DNA of 64,000 nt from Tolypeutes matacus. Its lineage: Eukaryota > Chordata > Mammalia > Cingulata > Chlamyphoridae. Position 1 is the stretch's first letter. Each line of letters begins with the position of its first letter. The notes under the pieces are model-generated. The model worked only from the letters and a program-made list of their open reading frames with translations, did no database searches and had not been told where the DNA came from. The DNA is taken from the NCBI GenBank assembly GCA_026826555.1, contig JAKSZT010038955.1, positions 3,022,756 through 3,086,755 on the forward strand, in the 5' to 3' direction. The position numbers and the translations under genes are program-made. This document shows, piece after piece, positions 35,085 through 46,189 of this stretch.

Positions 35085-35445
35085 ATCCTCTGGATTCACC
35101 ATGACTGTGTCAAAGCATCTGGCAGGCTCCAGGGAAGGGCCCCCTTGTGGTTGCACAGATTCCTGTGTTTTGTCTACCTGAAGGGTATGCTGAGCTGCTA
35201 AGCAAAATTCACTATCAAGAGATGATATTACCTGTGTGTGTTGTCTCTAAAGATAAGTCTGAAGTAAAGGGCAAAACCAGGTAACACTGGGCAGAGAAGC
35301 CTTGAGGAAAATACCCTTTGAGCCCAACAGGAAACTCCCTGCAGGGCAGGACCTGGACTGCAGGGGGTGCTCAGGACCCATTAAGCAAAGGGCCTAGCCC
35401 CAGGGTAGGTGCAGGTGGTGCCTGGAAAGGGTTTACTCTCAGGGG
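35085..35445 (+). pseudogene. Strongly decayed VH3-like relic with 3' flank
   Basis: Three islands match a VH3 gene in order: FR1 end 'tctggattcacc' (35088), FR2 'ggcaggctccagggaaggg' (35122), and FR3 'caaaattcactatcaagaga' (about 35203) followed by 'tgatatt'. The typical VH 3' flank 'ctgcagggggtgctcaggac' lies at 35359. The distances between islands are wrong, there is no open frame, and no recombination signal can be identified. A leader and promoter are not found. Confidence 0.55.
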
Positions 35446-35449
35446 CAGA

Positions 35450-37195
35450 GTTCTCCTTTTTCAAAACACAGTCTAAAATAAAATTTAACCATGACAGTTG
35501 ATGGGTCTAATAATATTCTACTCCTTTGGGAGTTTTTGCCTAACTGAAGAAGGCAATAAGAGGCACACTTAAATGGGGGTTTCTAAGACTTCCTGATGCC
35601 TTAGGGGTGAGGAGCTGGAGGAAGGGATGGTTTATTAATTCAGTGAGACCAGGATTTGGGGAGAGACACTGATCATCTGAAAGTTGCTGCATTTCTCTTG
35701 ACAAGTCATCCTTCATTTTTCATGACTTTAAGAATGACATTCTACTCTCCTCTAATGTGAAGTCAACATTCTGTAGGTTCACATTCTATTCTTAGTTCAT
35801 ATTTTCTACATTTTCCAGTGAAAATAAAAGCAACCAGATGGGACTTTCCCATCTTCTCAGCATGAGTTTCACCCACATTTTGTCCTTCTCTATCTTGTCA
35901 TGGTGCTCACTTCATCCAGAATCTTCATCACTGGTAACCTTCAAAAGAATCTCACTTAAATATCACTCTTTACCTTTTCTACTACAAATTAGTCATTTCA
36001 GTTGGCTCTTCTCACTAACATTGACAAAACTTCAAGTGTTGGTGTCCAACCACAGCAGTGCTTAATAATATCCACAAGTGCCAAAAGCCAATTTCTACAT
36101 GGTGGACTAATATATATTTACTAAATGTGAGCATCTCTAGCAGCAAACACTCACCTACAGAAATATATGCACAGCTCTGGGACTTTTTCTTTGTTAAGTA
36201 TTTATACCAGTCTCCCTCCAACTCCAACAGCCCCGAAAGACAAGGCCACATCATTCTGCATCTTTACAACCCTATGTGACTAGCTGGTGAGTAATGGGCA
36301 CACCTGGTTCTGGATGTGGGATGCCATCCCTTCCCCTCCCCTTGCCCACAGCAGGTTTACCCACATTTCCAGCTCTTAATGTACAGGTCCTGATTTGTCC
36401 TGTTGATCTTTCTCATCCTAATTCTGTTGACCTTTGTATTGCCTACATTCAGGCATGGAGGTCACTTTTTTATGTAATTCACTCAACAATATTGCATAGA
36501 CAGATTGCAATATGCTATATTCAAGGCTGTGTTCCTGAAACTTTTTACATAAGATAATGTGGATCTTTAGAAACAACAGGATTAAATCAGTAAATTTACA
36601 TGTTGGATCACTGAGGCAAAGGGTTCTGACCTGCCCCAGTCACATGGGTTTGACATGTCAAGGAGAATACCTGAGCAGGTGTTCCTTGTGCATTTGTGAA
36701 TGACAGAGATGAGAGTTCACATAGGTTTCCACATTTTCACCCTAATAAAGTGATGATAGCAGGAAACATCTCTGAGTCCCTACTGTAAAATTCACAAATA
36801 AAGTTTCTGCTCTGCTCCCCAATTTGTGTCCTATCAGACTGAAGCCCATAGTGGTGAGGTCACATCCTGAGGGTCACAGAGCAGGAGGGGAGGGAGCTGT
36901 GCTGAGCTCTCTGCACTATTGACTCTTAGGATCTCATCCATGATCCCAGACTCAGTGCCACAGGCCTCAGGAGGGCAGCTCTCAGGGGATTTTTCAATGG
37001 ACCTGATAATTGTGCAGGGAGCTAGCCTTCAGCCATTGTGAGTTCATCCCTTCTGCAAACCATTCCCTGTGCTGCTATATTAATAAGGATCTGCATGTTA
37101 TTTCCCCATGTAAGAAAACCATTGTCACTGAATTCAAAATTCACTGGCATTGTCAAAGAAAGCAGGAATTGGGCTTTCTTGGGATCCCTGAATTG
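35450..37195. other. VH spacer, nothing recognised
   Basis: Contains one VH-spacer phrase ('gacctgccccagtcacatgg' near 36630) that is repeated in diverged form near 43691 ('gacctgacccagtagcccag'), so it is related to spacer DNA of the 38-44 kb unit. No gene or named repeat. Confidence 0.5.
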
Positions 37196-37204
37196 ATCTC
37201 TGAA

Positions 37205-37450
37205 TAGATTTCTAAGGCTGCTTTAACAAAGAATCACAAATTGGATGGCTGAATACAATATAAATATATCATATTGGAGTTCTGCATTCTAAAAACCTTC
37301 AGTCTGTAGGGGAGAGCCCTTCCCATCCTCCTCTTTGCCTCTGGTATTTTGCCTAAAATCCTGGGCCTTCAGTTTCTAACCCAGTCATTACTTTGTCTTC
37401 TCTTTCAGTGTGCCTCTCTGTGTCCAGGCCCTTCCATTCCAGTACTGAAT
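37205..37450. repeat. Ancient placental interspersed repeat fragment
   Basis: 'ctaaggctgctttaacaaag' and 'tggatggctgaataca' belong to a widespread placental repeat beginning with a 'ggctgccataacaaa'-type sequence. I do not assert the family name. Confidence 0.45.
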
Positions 37451-38100
37451 GGAGCTGACTTCCTCTCCACTGAGTGAGCTCCAGGAGCCCATGATGATAG
37501 TTAGGTAGACAGTTTCCAAGGAGGTATTGCATGAACTTCTGGATTGTATTTGACGACTTTAGAGACATGAATACCAAAATAAAATAAACATGAGTACATA
37601 ATAATATGAACTCTGATGATTTCTCAGTACAGTTTGCAGAAAGATTGAAAGATCCAGCTCTATCTCACTGTATCAACTGTGACCTTAGTTATTGTTTTAA
37701 GTTTCAAAGTCTGAAGATGTGAGTTTCAGAAACTCTGTGGAATAATGAACATTCACACAACTGTAGTTCACAAACATGTATTCTGTACACAGGCATTTTA
37801 ATGTTTTTCTTCTTTCCTACAATTTTCATAGGCAGTTTGATTAATTTAATTAGTTTACAATAAAGACCCATTGCCCCCAAGGACATATGATTTAAGAGCA
37901 ACTTTCTAGGTGTACATGGGGAATCCAAGGGTGGAAGAGGTCCTGGTGGCCTTGAGGCCCTCATCAACTCCTTCAAATATCAGAGCCCAAAGAAGATCCA
38001 GATGCATGGAGAAGCTGCTCAGATATGCACTGAGAGTAAGAAAAGATTTTTAAAAGCTGAGGGAGTTCACCACTAGACAGTTAGAAATTATTACTTAACT

Positions 38101-38128
38101 GAAAAAAAAAAAAAAAAAAAAAAAAAAA
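38101..38128. repeat. Poly(A) tract
   Basis: About 27 A residues. The preceding 'aaagctgagggagttcaccactagac' region (near 38056) looks like a short piece of an old LINE, so this may be a retroposon tail. Confidence 0.7.
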
Positions 38129-38574
38129 CCTATGTATAAATCTTGCTGGGAGGGTCCTTGTCCATTTTCCCCTTATGACCAGGGGAAAATACTAGAATAC
38201 ATCAAAATCATGCCATTTTGAGATAAGCTTTCTTAAAACCTAACTTGGAATGTCACAACCTGTCCTGTTTGTTAAGGGGAGCAGTTGGGTCCAGGGGTGA
38301 AGAGCCCAGAACTGGGCTCTTGTGCACATCCCACAATACTTCTACACTTTTGTTTGTAGACTGACATCTCTACAATGGAGGAACCATTGCCACCTACCTC
38401 ACATGATCCATGGTCTTTGGTTAAAAAAAAAAAGAATATCATCATATTAATCATATAATAAATTCTTTGTTTATATATTTTACTTCCAAGATCTTGATCA
38501 CATGCTATGCTCATTCTAATAGTTTGTGCTTTAAAACTGCTCTCTTGCTCTTTGACTTACCCTAAAATTTTTGT

Positions 38575-39560
38575 TGAAAGATGGACATGTTGTATAAGAT
38601 AGTAGATGTCATTGTATTATTTTATTTCCTTTATTATTAATTTTTATTTTAATTCATTTTTCCTGCTTTTATATGATCACCCCCTAACTTCTGTTAGGCC
38701 TTTATTGTGGGGGTTCTATGAGTGTAATTAGACCTGACTTGGAGTTTACTGTTGCTATGTATTTCTGAGTTGAAGTTTTTTCTGCCCTGGACACCAAAAT
38801 GTTAGTTTCCTCTAGTGATATATTGCTTTTATTGTCTGTTTGGCTTGAGATCTTTTGTGTGTCATCTCCATGGAGGGAATTCCCCTTTCAGCTCTCCCAG
38901 CTGAAAGCCACCTTCATGTTTACTTGATGGCTCTCATGTGGTAGAGGAGGTTGGGCCTAGGGGTGCATTCTCTGGCCTTCTAACTGGGACTTATTCTTAG
39001 GCAGGACATGTGAACCTGGGTTGGGGTGCAGCAGTCCATGTGTCCCTTCTAGTCAGAGGCAGTTTTGGGACAACCATGGATTCCTGCTCCTGAGGGTAGT
39101 TATTGTTCCCATCTCTTCCCTCCAGCAACTGGAATGGTTTCCCTTCCATCAGTGTTTTCTTTGACTCATTTTGGTCCTTCCCTGGAGATAAGGCTTTTAT
39201 TCCTGAAAGAGGACAGAAGTGGTGCTTAGAGCATTTTTGTGGTAGAATCTATTTCTTTCCCTATTTCTGTAGGATTTCACCTGTTGGATACAGATTGTCA
39301 TGGTTTCCCCTTTCTGATTAATTATTTCATCTGTAGTGGAGCTAGGGGAGGTGGCTGCAAGTGCATTTTAGCAGTGACTGCTGTTCATCTCTCCCAGACA
39401 GCACCACCACACAAGGTGGGAGCCCTTTTGTGGATTCTCCCTAATCCTGGAAGAAAACTCTGCAACATTGTAGGAATCCATCTATACATGTGGCTGTTGG
39501 GAGCTCCACACTCTTATGCCTTGACCACACCCTGTCTTAGGAGATTGAGTACATATTCTA
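38575..39560. repeat. Old interspersed repeat, copy 3 (longest)
   Basis: Homologous to 14270-14705 in its first half ('gacatgttgtataagatagt', 'taactgggacttattcttag') and to 16530-16690 and 46355-46510 in its second half ('gtggagctaggggaggtggc' near 39338). This shows that those separate fragments belong to one element. The family is not identified. Confidence 0.5.
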
Positions 39561-39789
39561 GTTCAATCTTTTAGTAAAGTAAATCACCATCTGTGGGCAT
39601 GTCTCCCAGGTAATCTAAGGTTTGGGTCCTGTTACTCCCTGAAGGTATCTGCCTCTCTCCATCTTACAAGTCTGCTGTTTATCCAGTGACTTCAATTACC
39701 TGATGTGTTGAGTTCAATTAGTTAATTTGTAGTTTTTCCAGTTTTCATTCTTTTTGTTGTTGTAGTAATAATAGAGGTGATTTTTGTCT

Positions 39790-40255
39790 GGGTATCAGAC
39801 TTCTTTATAATAGCTAGAAACTAGAAACACTCTTAATATATATCAGCAGTTGAGTAAATGTCTTGCATATATGCTTACATTGGAATACTAGGAATACTAC
39901 TCTGCAGTGGAATAATGAATGCTTGGAACTCACAAGAATATGGATGGATTACCCAAATTATACTAAGTGAAAGAAGGTAGAGAAATAAAAGCATGTACTT
40001 TATGATTCAATTTCTGTAAATTCTGGAAGATGTAAACTAACCCAATGTAACATAAAGAAGATCAGTATTGCCTGTGATCACAGTGGGAGGTTGTAAGAGG
40101 TGGAAAGGCAGAATTACAAAAGGACAAGAGAAAGTTTTTAGGGGTGTTGGATTTGCACACTATCTTGAATGTGGTGCTGGTTGTATAGGTGTACACATAG
40201 GAAAGTACATAAAGCACTTAACACTTTATATGTAGTTAATCAAGTATAACTCAAC
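39790..40255 (+). mobile_element. L1 3' UTR fragment
   Basis: The order of phrases follows the plus-strand 3' region of old L1s: 'gaatactactctgcagtgga' (39893), 'actaagtgaaagaagg' (39962), 'gtactttatgattcaatttc' (39995) and the ending 'aagtataactcaacag' (40241). A SINE follows directly. Confidence 0.65.
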
Positions 40256-40705
40256 AGTTTATTTATTTTACTTTTTATCCATTTTAAGCCCCCCCTCCAT
40301 TTTTGCTGTTTTTGTGTGTGTGTGTTTGTGTGCGTGTCCATTCACTGGGCAATTCTCTGTGTTTGTCTCCTGCCCTCTCTTCTCATCCTTCTCCTCCAGT
40401 CTTCACCAGGATTCAATCCTGGGAACCTGATGTGGGAGAGAGGTGTTCTGCCACCTGCACCATCTTAGTTCCTGGTTTTCAGCATTTCTCATATTGGCTA
40501 TCCCTTTGTGTCACTCTCCTGTTACATCATCTTGCTGCATGGATCAGGGTGGCCTGGCATGCCCATGCTTGGGGCCTGGTGGTTCAACCATGTGTGGGCC
40601 TGGCAGCCCATGCACCTTCTATATTTTTCTTTGTTTTACTGGGAGGTCCTGGGGATCGAACTCAGGTCCCAGATGCCCAACCATTTGAGCCACATCTGGC
40701 TCAAC
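40256..40705 (-). mobile_element. DAS-like tRNA-derived SINE
   Basis: On the minus strand the element starts with tRNA-type pol III promoter boxes: A box TGGCTCAAATGG (40692-40681) and B box GAGTTCGATCC (40663-40653). A 300-bp body and an A/T-rich 3' end at about 40256-40290 follow. The whole structure is matched, in opposite orientation, by 61212-61660. The head and length fit the DAS SINE family described in armadillo, which I recall as derived from tRNA-Ala. This is the main sign of a xenarthran genome. Confidence 0.8.
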
Positions 40706-41264
40706 TTTTTAAAAGTAGATATATTAGTGAGGAGAGAGCGATGGGGGCATAAATAATAACATGATGTGTCAGACACTCCTGAAAATAATTCCTGAAACCT
40801 AGCCCTCTTCACATTATTCAGGTAAACACTGGAATGCAGCCACAACACAGTTGGTTCTCATTACACAAAGACAGGTGATGAGGGTGGAAACCTCACTCTG
40901 TCTTGGAGCTGGTTCAGGGAGGAATTTGGGTCCAGTGGTCTGCCACCAAGGTCTAGACTTGGGCTCACAATTACCAGATATGTGCTCAATCATGCTATTC
41001 AACTCCTCTTTTATTCTGTTTGTAGTTCTCTATCTGTGACATGAAGGTAACCTTGATATTTATTTCTATGTTTACTGCACTGTTATAAAAATTAAATAAA
41101 ATTATTGATATAGGAGGTTAAGTCAGCACAACCATATAATAAGAAATTACAGTTTCCTGAATGTTATCATTGCCACCCATTGCACCCAAGACACTCATAT
41201 CTGCTCTGGGCACTGTCCCCTCTGAAGGCATCCAACCCTAGTCTTTGCTATATGGGAGGAGGAA

Positions 41265-41272
41265 ATGCAAAT
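41265..41272 (+). promoter_or_regulatory. VH octamer promoter element
   Basis: Perfect ATGCAAAT in 'ggaaatgcaaatggagcttc', followed by 'attaaaaccagcccagacc' and a TSS-proximal 'gagaggagccccagccct'. This is the typical VH3 promoter and 5' UTR arrangement. It sits 128 bp before the former start codon of the pseudogene at 41400. Confidence 0.85.
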
Positions 41273-41399
41273 GGAGCTTCTCCTTTGGCTGATTAAAACC
41301 AGCCCAGACCTGGCCCTGCAGCTCTGGGAGAGGAGCCCCAGCCCTGGGATTCCCAGGTGTTCTCCTTCAGTAGTGGGAACCTATCATAGATGATTCACC

Positions 41400-41898
41400 A
41401 CAGAGTTTGAGCTTAGCTCAGTTTATCTTATCACAAGTTTAAAAGGAACTTTATGGATAAAAATAAAGATTATGCGAGTGCATATGGGTGAGAGGAAGAT
41501 TGGCATTGTGTGATAGTTTTCTTACCAGGATGCTTTGTGCCTCAAGTTGTCCAACATAGGGTGCAGATCTTGGAATCTGGGGGAGACTTGGGTAATGTCT
41601 GGGGGTCTCTGAGACTGTTCTGAAACATCCCTAAGGATTAACCTTCAGTAATTACTAGATGGGATGGTTCTATCAGTGCCTCAAGAGGGGTTTGGATAAT
41701 GGAAATAAGATACACTAAGCAGACTTTATGAAGGGCAAGTCCATCATCTCAAAGAAACGGTTTAGAACACACTGTGTCTGTAAATGAATAGCCTGAGAGC
41801 CCAGGATGTGGCCATGTATTACTGAGTGAGACAAAATGAAGGGAGCTAGTGTGAGTCCAGACTCAAACCTCCCCTGCAGAGTGGCCTCAAGGGGGTGC
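41400..41898 (+). pseudogene. VH3 immunoglobulin heavy V pseudogene
   Basis: The gene has a perfect octamer promoter, a leader, an intron and a V exon, but several steps are blocked. The initiator ATG is ACA (41400-41402). The 46-bp leader exon ends at 41445 and the donor GT is GA. The V exon from 41561 reads VQILESGGDLGNVWGSLRL, an almost normal VH3 FR1, but then a TGA replaces the Cys23 region. FR2 is poorly kept. FR3 in frame reads MNSLRAQDVAMYY, after which Cys104 has become TGA. The recombination signal is weak: CAAAATG (41848-41854), about 22 bases, ACTCAAACC. The 3' flank 'caagggggtgctcaggacc' lies at 41888. Paralogous to the FR3 relic at 14.8 kb. Confidence 0.87.
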
Positions 41899-41953
41899 TC
41901 AGGACCACCCTGAGCCAGGATCATGTGCAGACAAAGGCAGAGGAGGGTAACTT

Positions 41954-42241
41954 TTGTCATCTGGGGTTTTCTCTAAGAGTTTGTGTTTCCTCTTTTCTCC
42001 CAGTGGTCAGTTATTCTGGCCAGGAATCAGTGTCCCTGTGGATGCCTGGAGAGTCCAGCAGCTGAAAGCAGGGATCCACATGGATGCCTACAGGCTTGGT
42101 TGGAATCCAGAGGAGCCTGTCAATGGGCAGAAGATGCTGAACAGCTATAACAGCCATACTGATCACAACAGTAGCTCAGCCAGCCATGGGCAGGACCCTT
42201 CTAAGGACAGCTCCAGTTGCCACCCACAACCAACAAATTGA
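41954..42241 (+). other. ORF-like block shared with 15060-15273, copy B
   Basis: An uninterrupted 95-codon frame with ATG at 41954 and TGA at 42239-42241. Residues 30-95 align with the 15.1-kb copy, sharing the frame and the stop region; positions include WNPEE, TDHN, SSS and SSSCHPQP. The N-terminal 30 residues overlap simple VH flank and are less likely to be meaningful. No signal peptide, domain or homologue is recognised. It lies 100 bp downstream of a dead VH3 segment, without an obvious promoter of its own. Confidence 0.4.
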
Positions 42242-42334
42242 ATGGTTAAGACAAAAGAAGAAATGTTGTGTGGGACCTACATTTGAGAGAAGAATGTAGG
42301 AGCCCAGACCTAATTTCCCTACATGACCAGCAGA

Positions 42335-42940
42335 ACTGACTGCAGGGGACTCTCAGGAATACTGAGCCCAACCCAGGGGACACATCCAGGGTAAGTGCAA
42401 GGGGGCATCAGGAACATGCATGCCAGGGATCAGGAGAAGAGGCAGCTGAGGGGAAGCTTGATACCACTGAGCCAAGGTGCAGGTATAGGACATGTGCAAG
42501 GGGAGCTCAGGATCATTGAGTCAGGGCTCTGAACTAGGGTCAGGAGGAAGGAGAGGGCTGGACCACTAAGACCAGGGGACAGGACCAGGGACAGGTGCAT
42601 TCTCAGCACTACTGAGTCCCTAGGACAGGGCCTGGGGCAGGTGGAGGGAGAGCTCAGGTCCATGGAGCTTAGCCTCCAGAGCCAAGGCAGGTGTAATGGG
42701 CACTCAGCAACATGGATTCCAAGGACCAGGACTAGGATTGGTGCAGGGGGAGATCAGGAACACAGGGCCAAGGTCAGGTACAGGAGAAACTCATGATCAT
42801 GGAGCCAAAGGGTCAGGAACAGGGGTAGGTGGAAGTCAGAAGCACTCACGCCAGTGAAGAGGACAAGAGGAAGATGCAGGAGCTCAGGGCAGCCAGGTCC
42901 AGGATCAGAACCAGGGCCAAGTGCAGGTGGCAACAGGAGT
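42335..42940 (+). repeat. Minisatellite of about 50-bp units, roughly 12 copies
   Basis: Units follow the pattern 'gcaggggagctcaggatcay...gagcc...ccagg(g)ncagg(g)ngcaggt' and are strongly diverged from each other. Examples start near 42385, 42440, 42500, 42590, 42640, 42740 and 42880. The unit resembles the VH 3' flank itself (2195-2310, 35359-35440), so the array probably grew from that flank. The duplicate locus at 15330-15480 has only about three units. Confidence 0.8.
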
Positions 42941-42944
42941 GTGT

Positions 42945-44325
42945 AGCATAGGTAAATGGACCAGAAGAATATGCAGTTTAAGTATAAGGGAGCATCTGGG
43001 TTTCCTTCTTATGACTTCTCCATTCATCCTATGAGAAAGATCAGGTAAACCTGGTCATGACTCTGCTATATGGCTTAAGACAGAAGTTCAATGAAATTTC
43101 ATTAATGTATTTAACTTGATAAATGAAAGTTATACTGTTATATGAAACACAATATACACAGTTCATCCATATGAATAAATGTAACCAAATGCCAACCTCA
43201 CAAACAATGAACCTAAGAGGAAGATGTGGATATATACCACCAATGAAAAATACCTTTTGAACTGCAGCACAATGTCTTCACATTGACAAAATTCACTCCA
43301 CATGTGGTTTTCATTTTATTGCCTGTCACTCCCCTTACAACACCTCTAGGCATGGACTTTCTGAGTGCCTAATGTACCAGGACCTACCCTTGGAACTTGC
43401 TTTAGTATCTTCTGAATCCCAAATCCTGCCATAAACTTTGGTGACTTTAATGCCCAGGCCAATTCCTTTTCACCTCACAATTGCTGCCTCACCCACTGGG
43501 AACAAGGCTAGAGATGAAGGTCTTACTAAATTTATTATTTAAACTTTAACTAATATTATTGATTTGTCAGGTTGAAATATGCTGCTTTCAGTTCTGTTAA
43601 TGTTTTGATAAGTTAGAAGGACATAGGCAGCGATGAGTAAATCAAAGTCAGTCAATGTTTAGGTGAGGATCCTGAGGGTGAGTGGGGCTGACCTGACCCA
43701 GTAGCCCAGGTGTGACATGTCAGCAGAAGGACCTGGGCAAACAGTGCTTGGGCAGTCATGGTGGTCACAGGGAGGGCTCAACAAGTCCTTTCTGGCTCCC
43801 AGAGTGAATTATACTTCTAATATGAGTAATGAAAATATATAACAGCTCTTACAACTTAAATTTCACACATGAAGTTACAGCCATGCAATGACCTCTACAA
43901 AGTGGGGAAAGTGGCACTAAACATCCCTTACTGCGACTGATAATTCAAAAATCAACCAAAACCCATTATAATCAACATCATCATGGAATATATGCCTATT
44001 ATATATTACATACTAAATACATATTACTAATTACATATATATGAAATAGATATATATGTAAACAGTCACACACAAATACATACATAAAGTGCTGGGAGTA
44101 GGGACACAATGAACATATTCCCAGAGCCATTCTTGATCTTTGGTGACATCTGACTCTCCATTCATCATATTACCTGCCTGAAAGTAAAGGAACATGGGTT
44201 TAGTGAGGGGAATTCCAAGGAGTGGATTGTGTTCTCCAGGGGCTCAACCAGTATCCTCCTTCTAGAGTCCCCCTAAGACAGGGACCTTCCCTCATCTCCC
44301 TTCATTTTTTCATACAAAGTTGCCT
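42945..44325. other. Duplicated VH spacer (copy B) and unrecognised DNA
   Basis: 43100-43560 is homologous to 15700-16180. The remainder, including a TATA-rich stretch at 43990-44060, shows no gene or named repeat. Confidence 0.6.
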
Positions 44326-44330
44326 CTCAA

Positions 44331-44892
44331 ATGAAAATCACCATATGGATGAATAGATGAAACTGGAGCAAACATTTACTTAAATTCAGGTTCCTCCTCA
44401 GTCTGGAAAATATTTCCTGGGCCTCATGGACCTCATTCACAAGAACATGAAAACCTGGTCTTCTTTCTGGTGGCAGCTCCAGATGTGAGTGCCTCAGGAT
44501 TCAGACATGAAGGTAATGGGGATGCTGCCTCTGAGCACATGACTCACTGTGGTTCCCCTTGTCCTCATGTGTCCTGTCCCAGGTGCAGCTGAAGTAGTTG
44601 GAACCTGACTTTGTTAAGCCCTTGAAGACCTTATCCCTTACCTGCAAAGTCTCTGGATTCTCTTTAACTGGCTATTTTATGCATTGGATTCACCAGGCTC
44701 CAGGAAAGGGGCTGGAATGGATCAGCTGGATACACTATAACTGAACTCTTCAGTCTCAACACAGCATCACCAGGAACACTCCAAGAACAAAAGTTATTTA
44801 AAACTGAGCAGGCTGAGAATGGAGGATATTGCCAGGTATTATTGTATGAGCTACACAGTGAGAGGAAATCATTGTTATCCCAGACAAAAACC
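44331..44892 (+). pseudogene. Clan II VH pseudogene with perfect recombination signal
   Basis: A degenerate octamer ATGAAAAT (44331-44338) precedes leader ATG 44457. The leader exon is 38 bp, lacking 8 bp of the usual 46, and has a normal GT at 44495. The acceptor before the V exon reads ATG instead of AG. From CAG at 44580 the V exon is in frame: codon 6 is TAG, then [20 protein letters not shown] with Cys23, then [19 protein letters not shown], a well-kept CDR1/FR2. After CDR2 the frame meets several stops, and FR3 ends 'tattattgtatgagct', with the Cys104 codon present but out of frame. The recombination signal is CACAGTG (44854-44860), exactly 23 bases, ACAAAAACC (44884-44892), both consensus. 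Confidence 0.88.
44854..44892 (+). promoter_or_regulatory. Consensus 23-RSS
   Basis: CACAGTG, a 23-bp spacer and ACAAAAACC. Heptamer and nonamer match the RAG consensus exactly, which is unusual given that the attached V exon is dead. Confidence 0.92.
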
Positions 44893-45973
44893 TCCCAACA
44901 GGGCTGGACTGCAGGGGATGCTCATGGCCACCAGGGAGCATTGAGGGTCCAACTCCCAGTGCCAGTTCAGAGGAAGGCTGGGGAGGGGTGTCTTGGCCTT
45001 GCATGTAGTTCCCTCTTCTTGTTTTTCAACATGTAAGCCCCAGAGAAGAGGCATTACATCTTTTCTAAATTGTTCCATGATGAAAGCAAGATTCAATCTC
45101 AGAACTGTTTTTTTTTAATATTACTACATGTATGTTAAAATACATACATATGAACATATTATATAAAATTTTCTGTAAATTGTGGGAACTAGTCCTGTCT
45201 TGCAAATATGCTAGATACTGTGAACAACACTTGCATTTACCATCTTTGTGAAGTTATTTCCTCCAACTTAACTCAAATGTCTGAGAATACCTAGGCAAAA
45301 GAATCTCCCCACCCTCCATCATGTGGAGTCCCATGTCCTCAACTGGAAGGAGGAGGAATTGGAAAGCCTGGCCTTCTCTAGAAGAAGGTTCCAAGTGCCT
45401 TACTTTGTTCTCTCCATCTCATGTGGCATCAAAGACCCAACCCCTGCACTTATATTAAGTCCCTTAAAAATTATGATTCTATTACATAAAATGCCATCAT
45501 TGTATCATTCACACAGCTTTTCAATATAAAATAGATATATAAGATAAAAAGAGTAGGTTCACAATATAGCATTTTTTAATCCAAATAGGATCCATGCTAT
45601 TTGGTAAATTATGCTTTATCAATTAATCATTTGTCACATATAATTTTTCCCTAACATCATCAAATGTTTTCTATAAATATAATATTAAGCTTCCTCTAAT
45701 AGTTTTCTGTGTAGTAGGGAAAGTCATCAGAAAGAACTTGTGACACTCTAATCTTCCCCACACATCCCCAGGTTTCCAAAAGTAAAGCTTACCTGAGGGT
45801 CCTGACAGAGAGGCCAGACCTATTCAAGTGTGTGCTTGACCTCATGTTCCAGTGTTTTCTGTAAAGTTGAGCATGCCCCCAAGTGCCTCCTCCCTGCTCT
45901 GCATCTCCATGTGTGAAATAGCTTTCTCATCAGTGTGACTTGTGTTAAGGAGAGTTCCTCTTTCCAGGTGTGC

Positions 45974-46150
45974 AGGCCCAAGTACGTCTATAGGACCCAC
46001 TGCAAGGGCTGGGAAATGCTTTCAGAACATGACAGTCTCCTGAAGGTTACCTGGATACTTGTCTATCATATTCTCTGAATCCAAGATTCCAGGGAGAGGC
46101 TGGGAGATTAACAGGATGGACAGTGATGGGAATATCATCCAAGTGCCCCT
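45974..46150 (+). pseudogene. VH1-like relic, V exon part only
   Basis: A pyrimidine-rich tract and 'ttccag|gtgtgcaggcccaagta' look like the splice acceptor and start of a VH1-type exon. 'tgacagtctcctgaaggtt' and 'ctggatac' follow at the FR1 position (with Cys23 lost by a deletion), and 'ggctgggagattaacaggatggacagtgatgg' at the FR2-CDR2 position. There is no FR3 or recombination signal: from about 46190 the DNA is an old repeat. This would be the only clan I segment in the window. Confidence 0.45.
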
Positions 46151-46189
46151 GTCCCTCCTTATGAGGCAATGCTTGGCCTGTCATGTTTT

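Noticed and set aside
40653..40692. A tRNA gene
   Set aside because: A and B boxes are present but no cloverleaf can be folded. They are the promoter of the SINE.
40303..40752. 149-codon plus frame in the SINE
   Set aside because: It is antisense to a pol III-type SINE and has no homologue. The SINE explains the sequence.
42335..42940. Immunoglobulin switch region
   Set aside because: Units contain occasional GAGCT but lack dense GGGCT/GAGCT pentamers, and the unit clearly derives from VH 3' flank.
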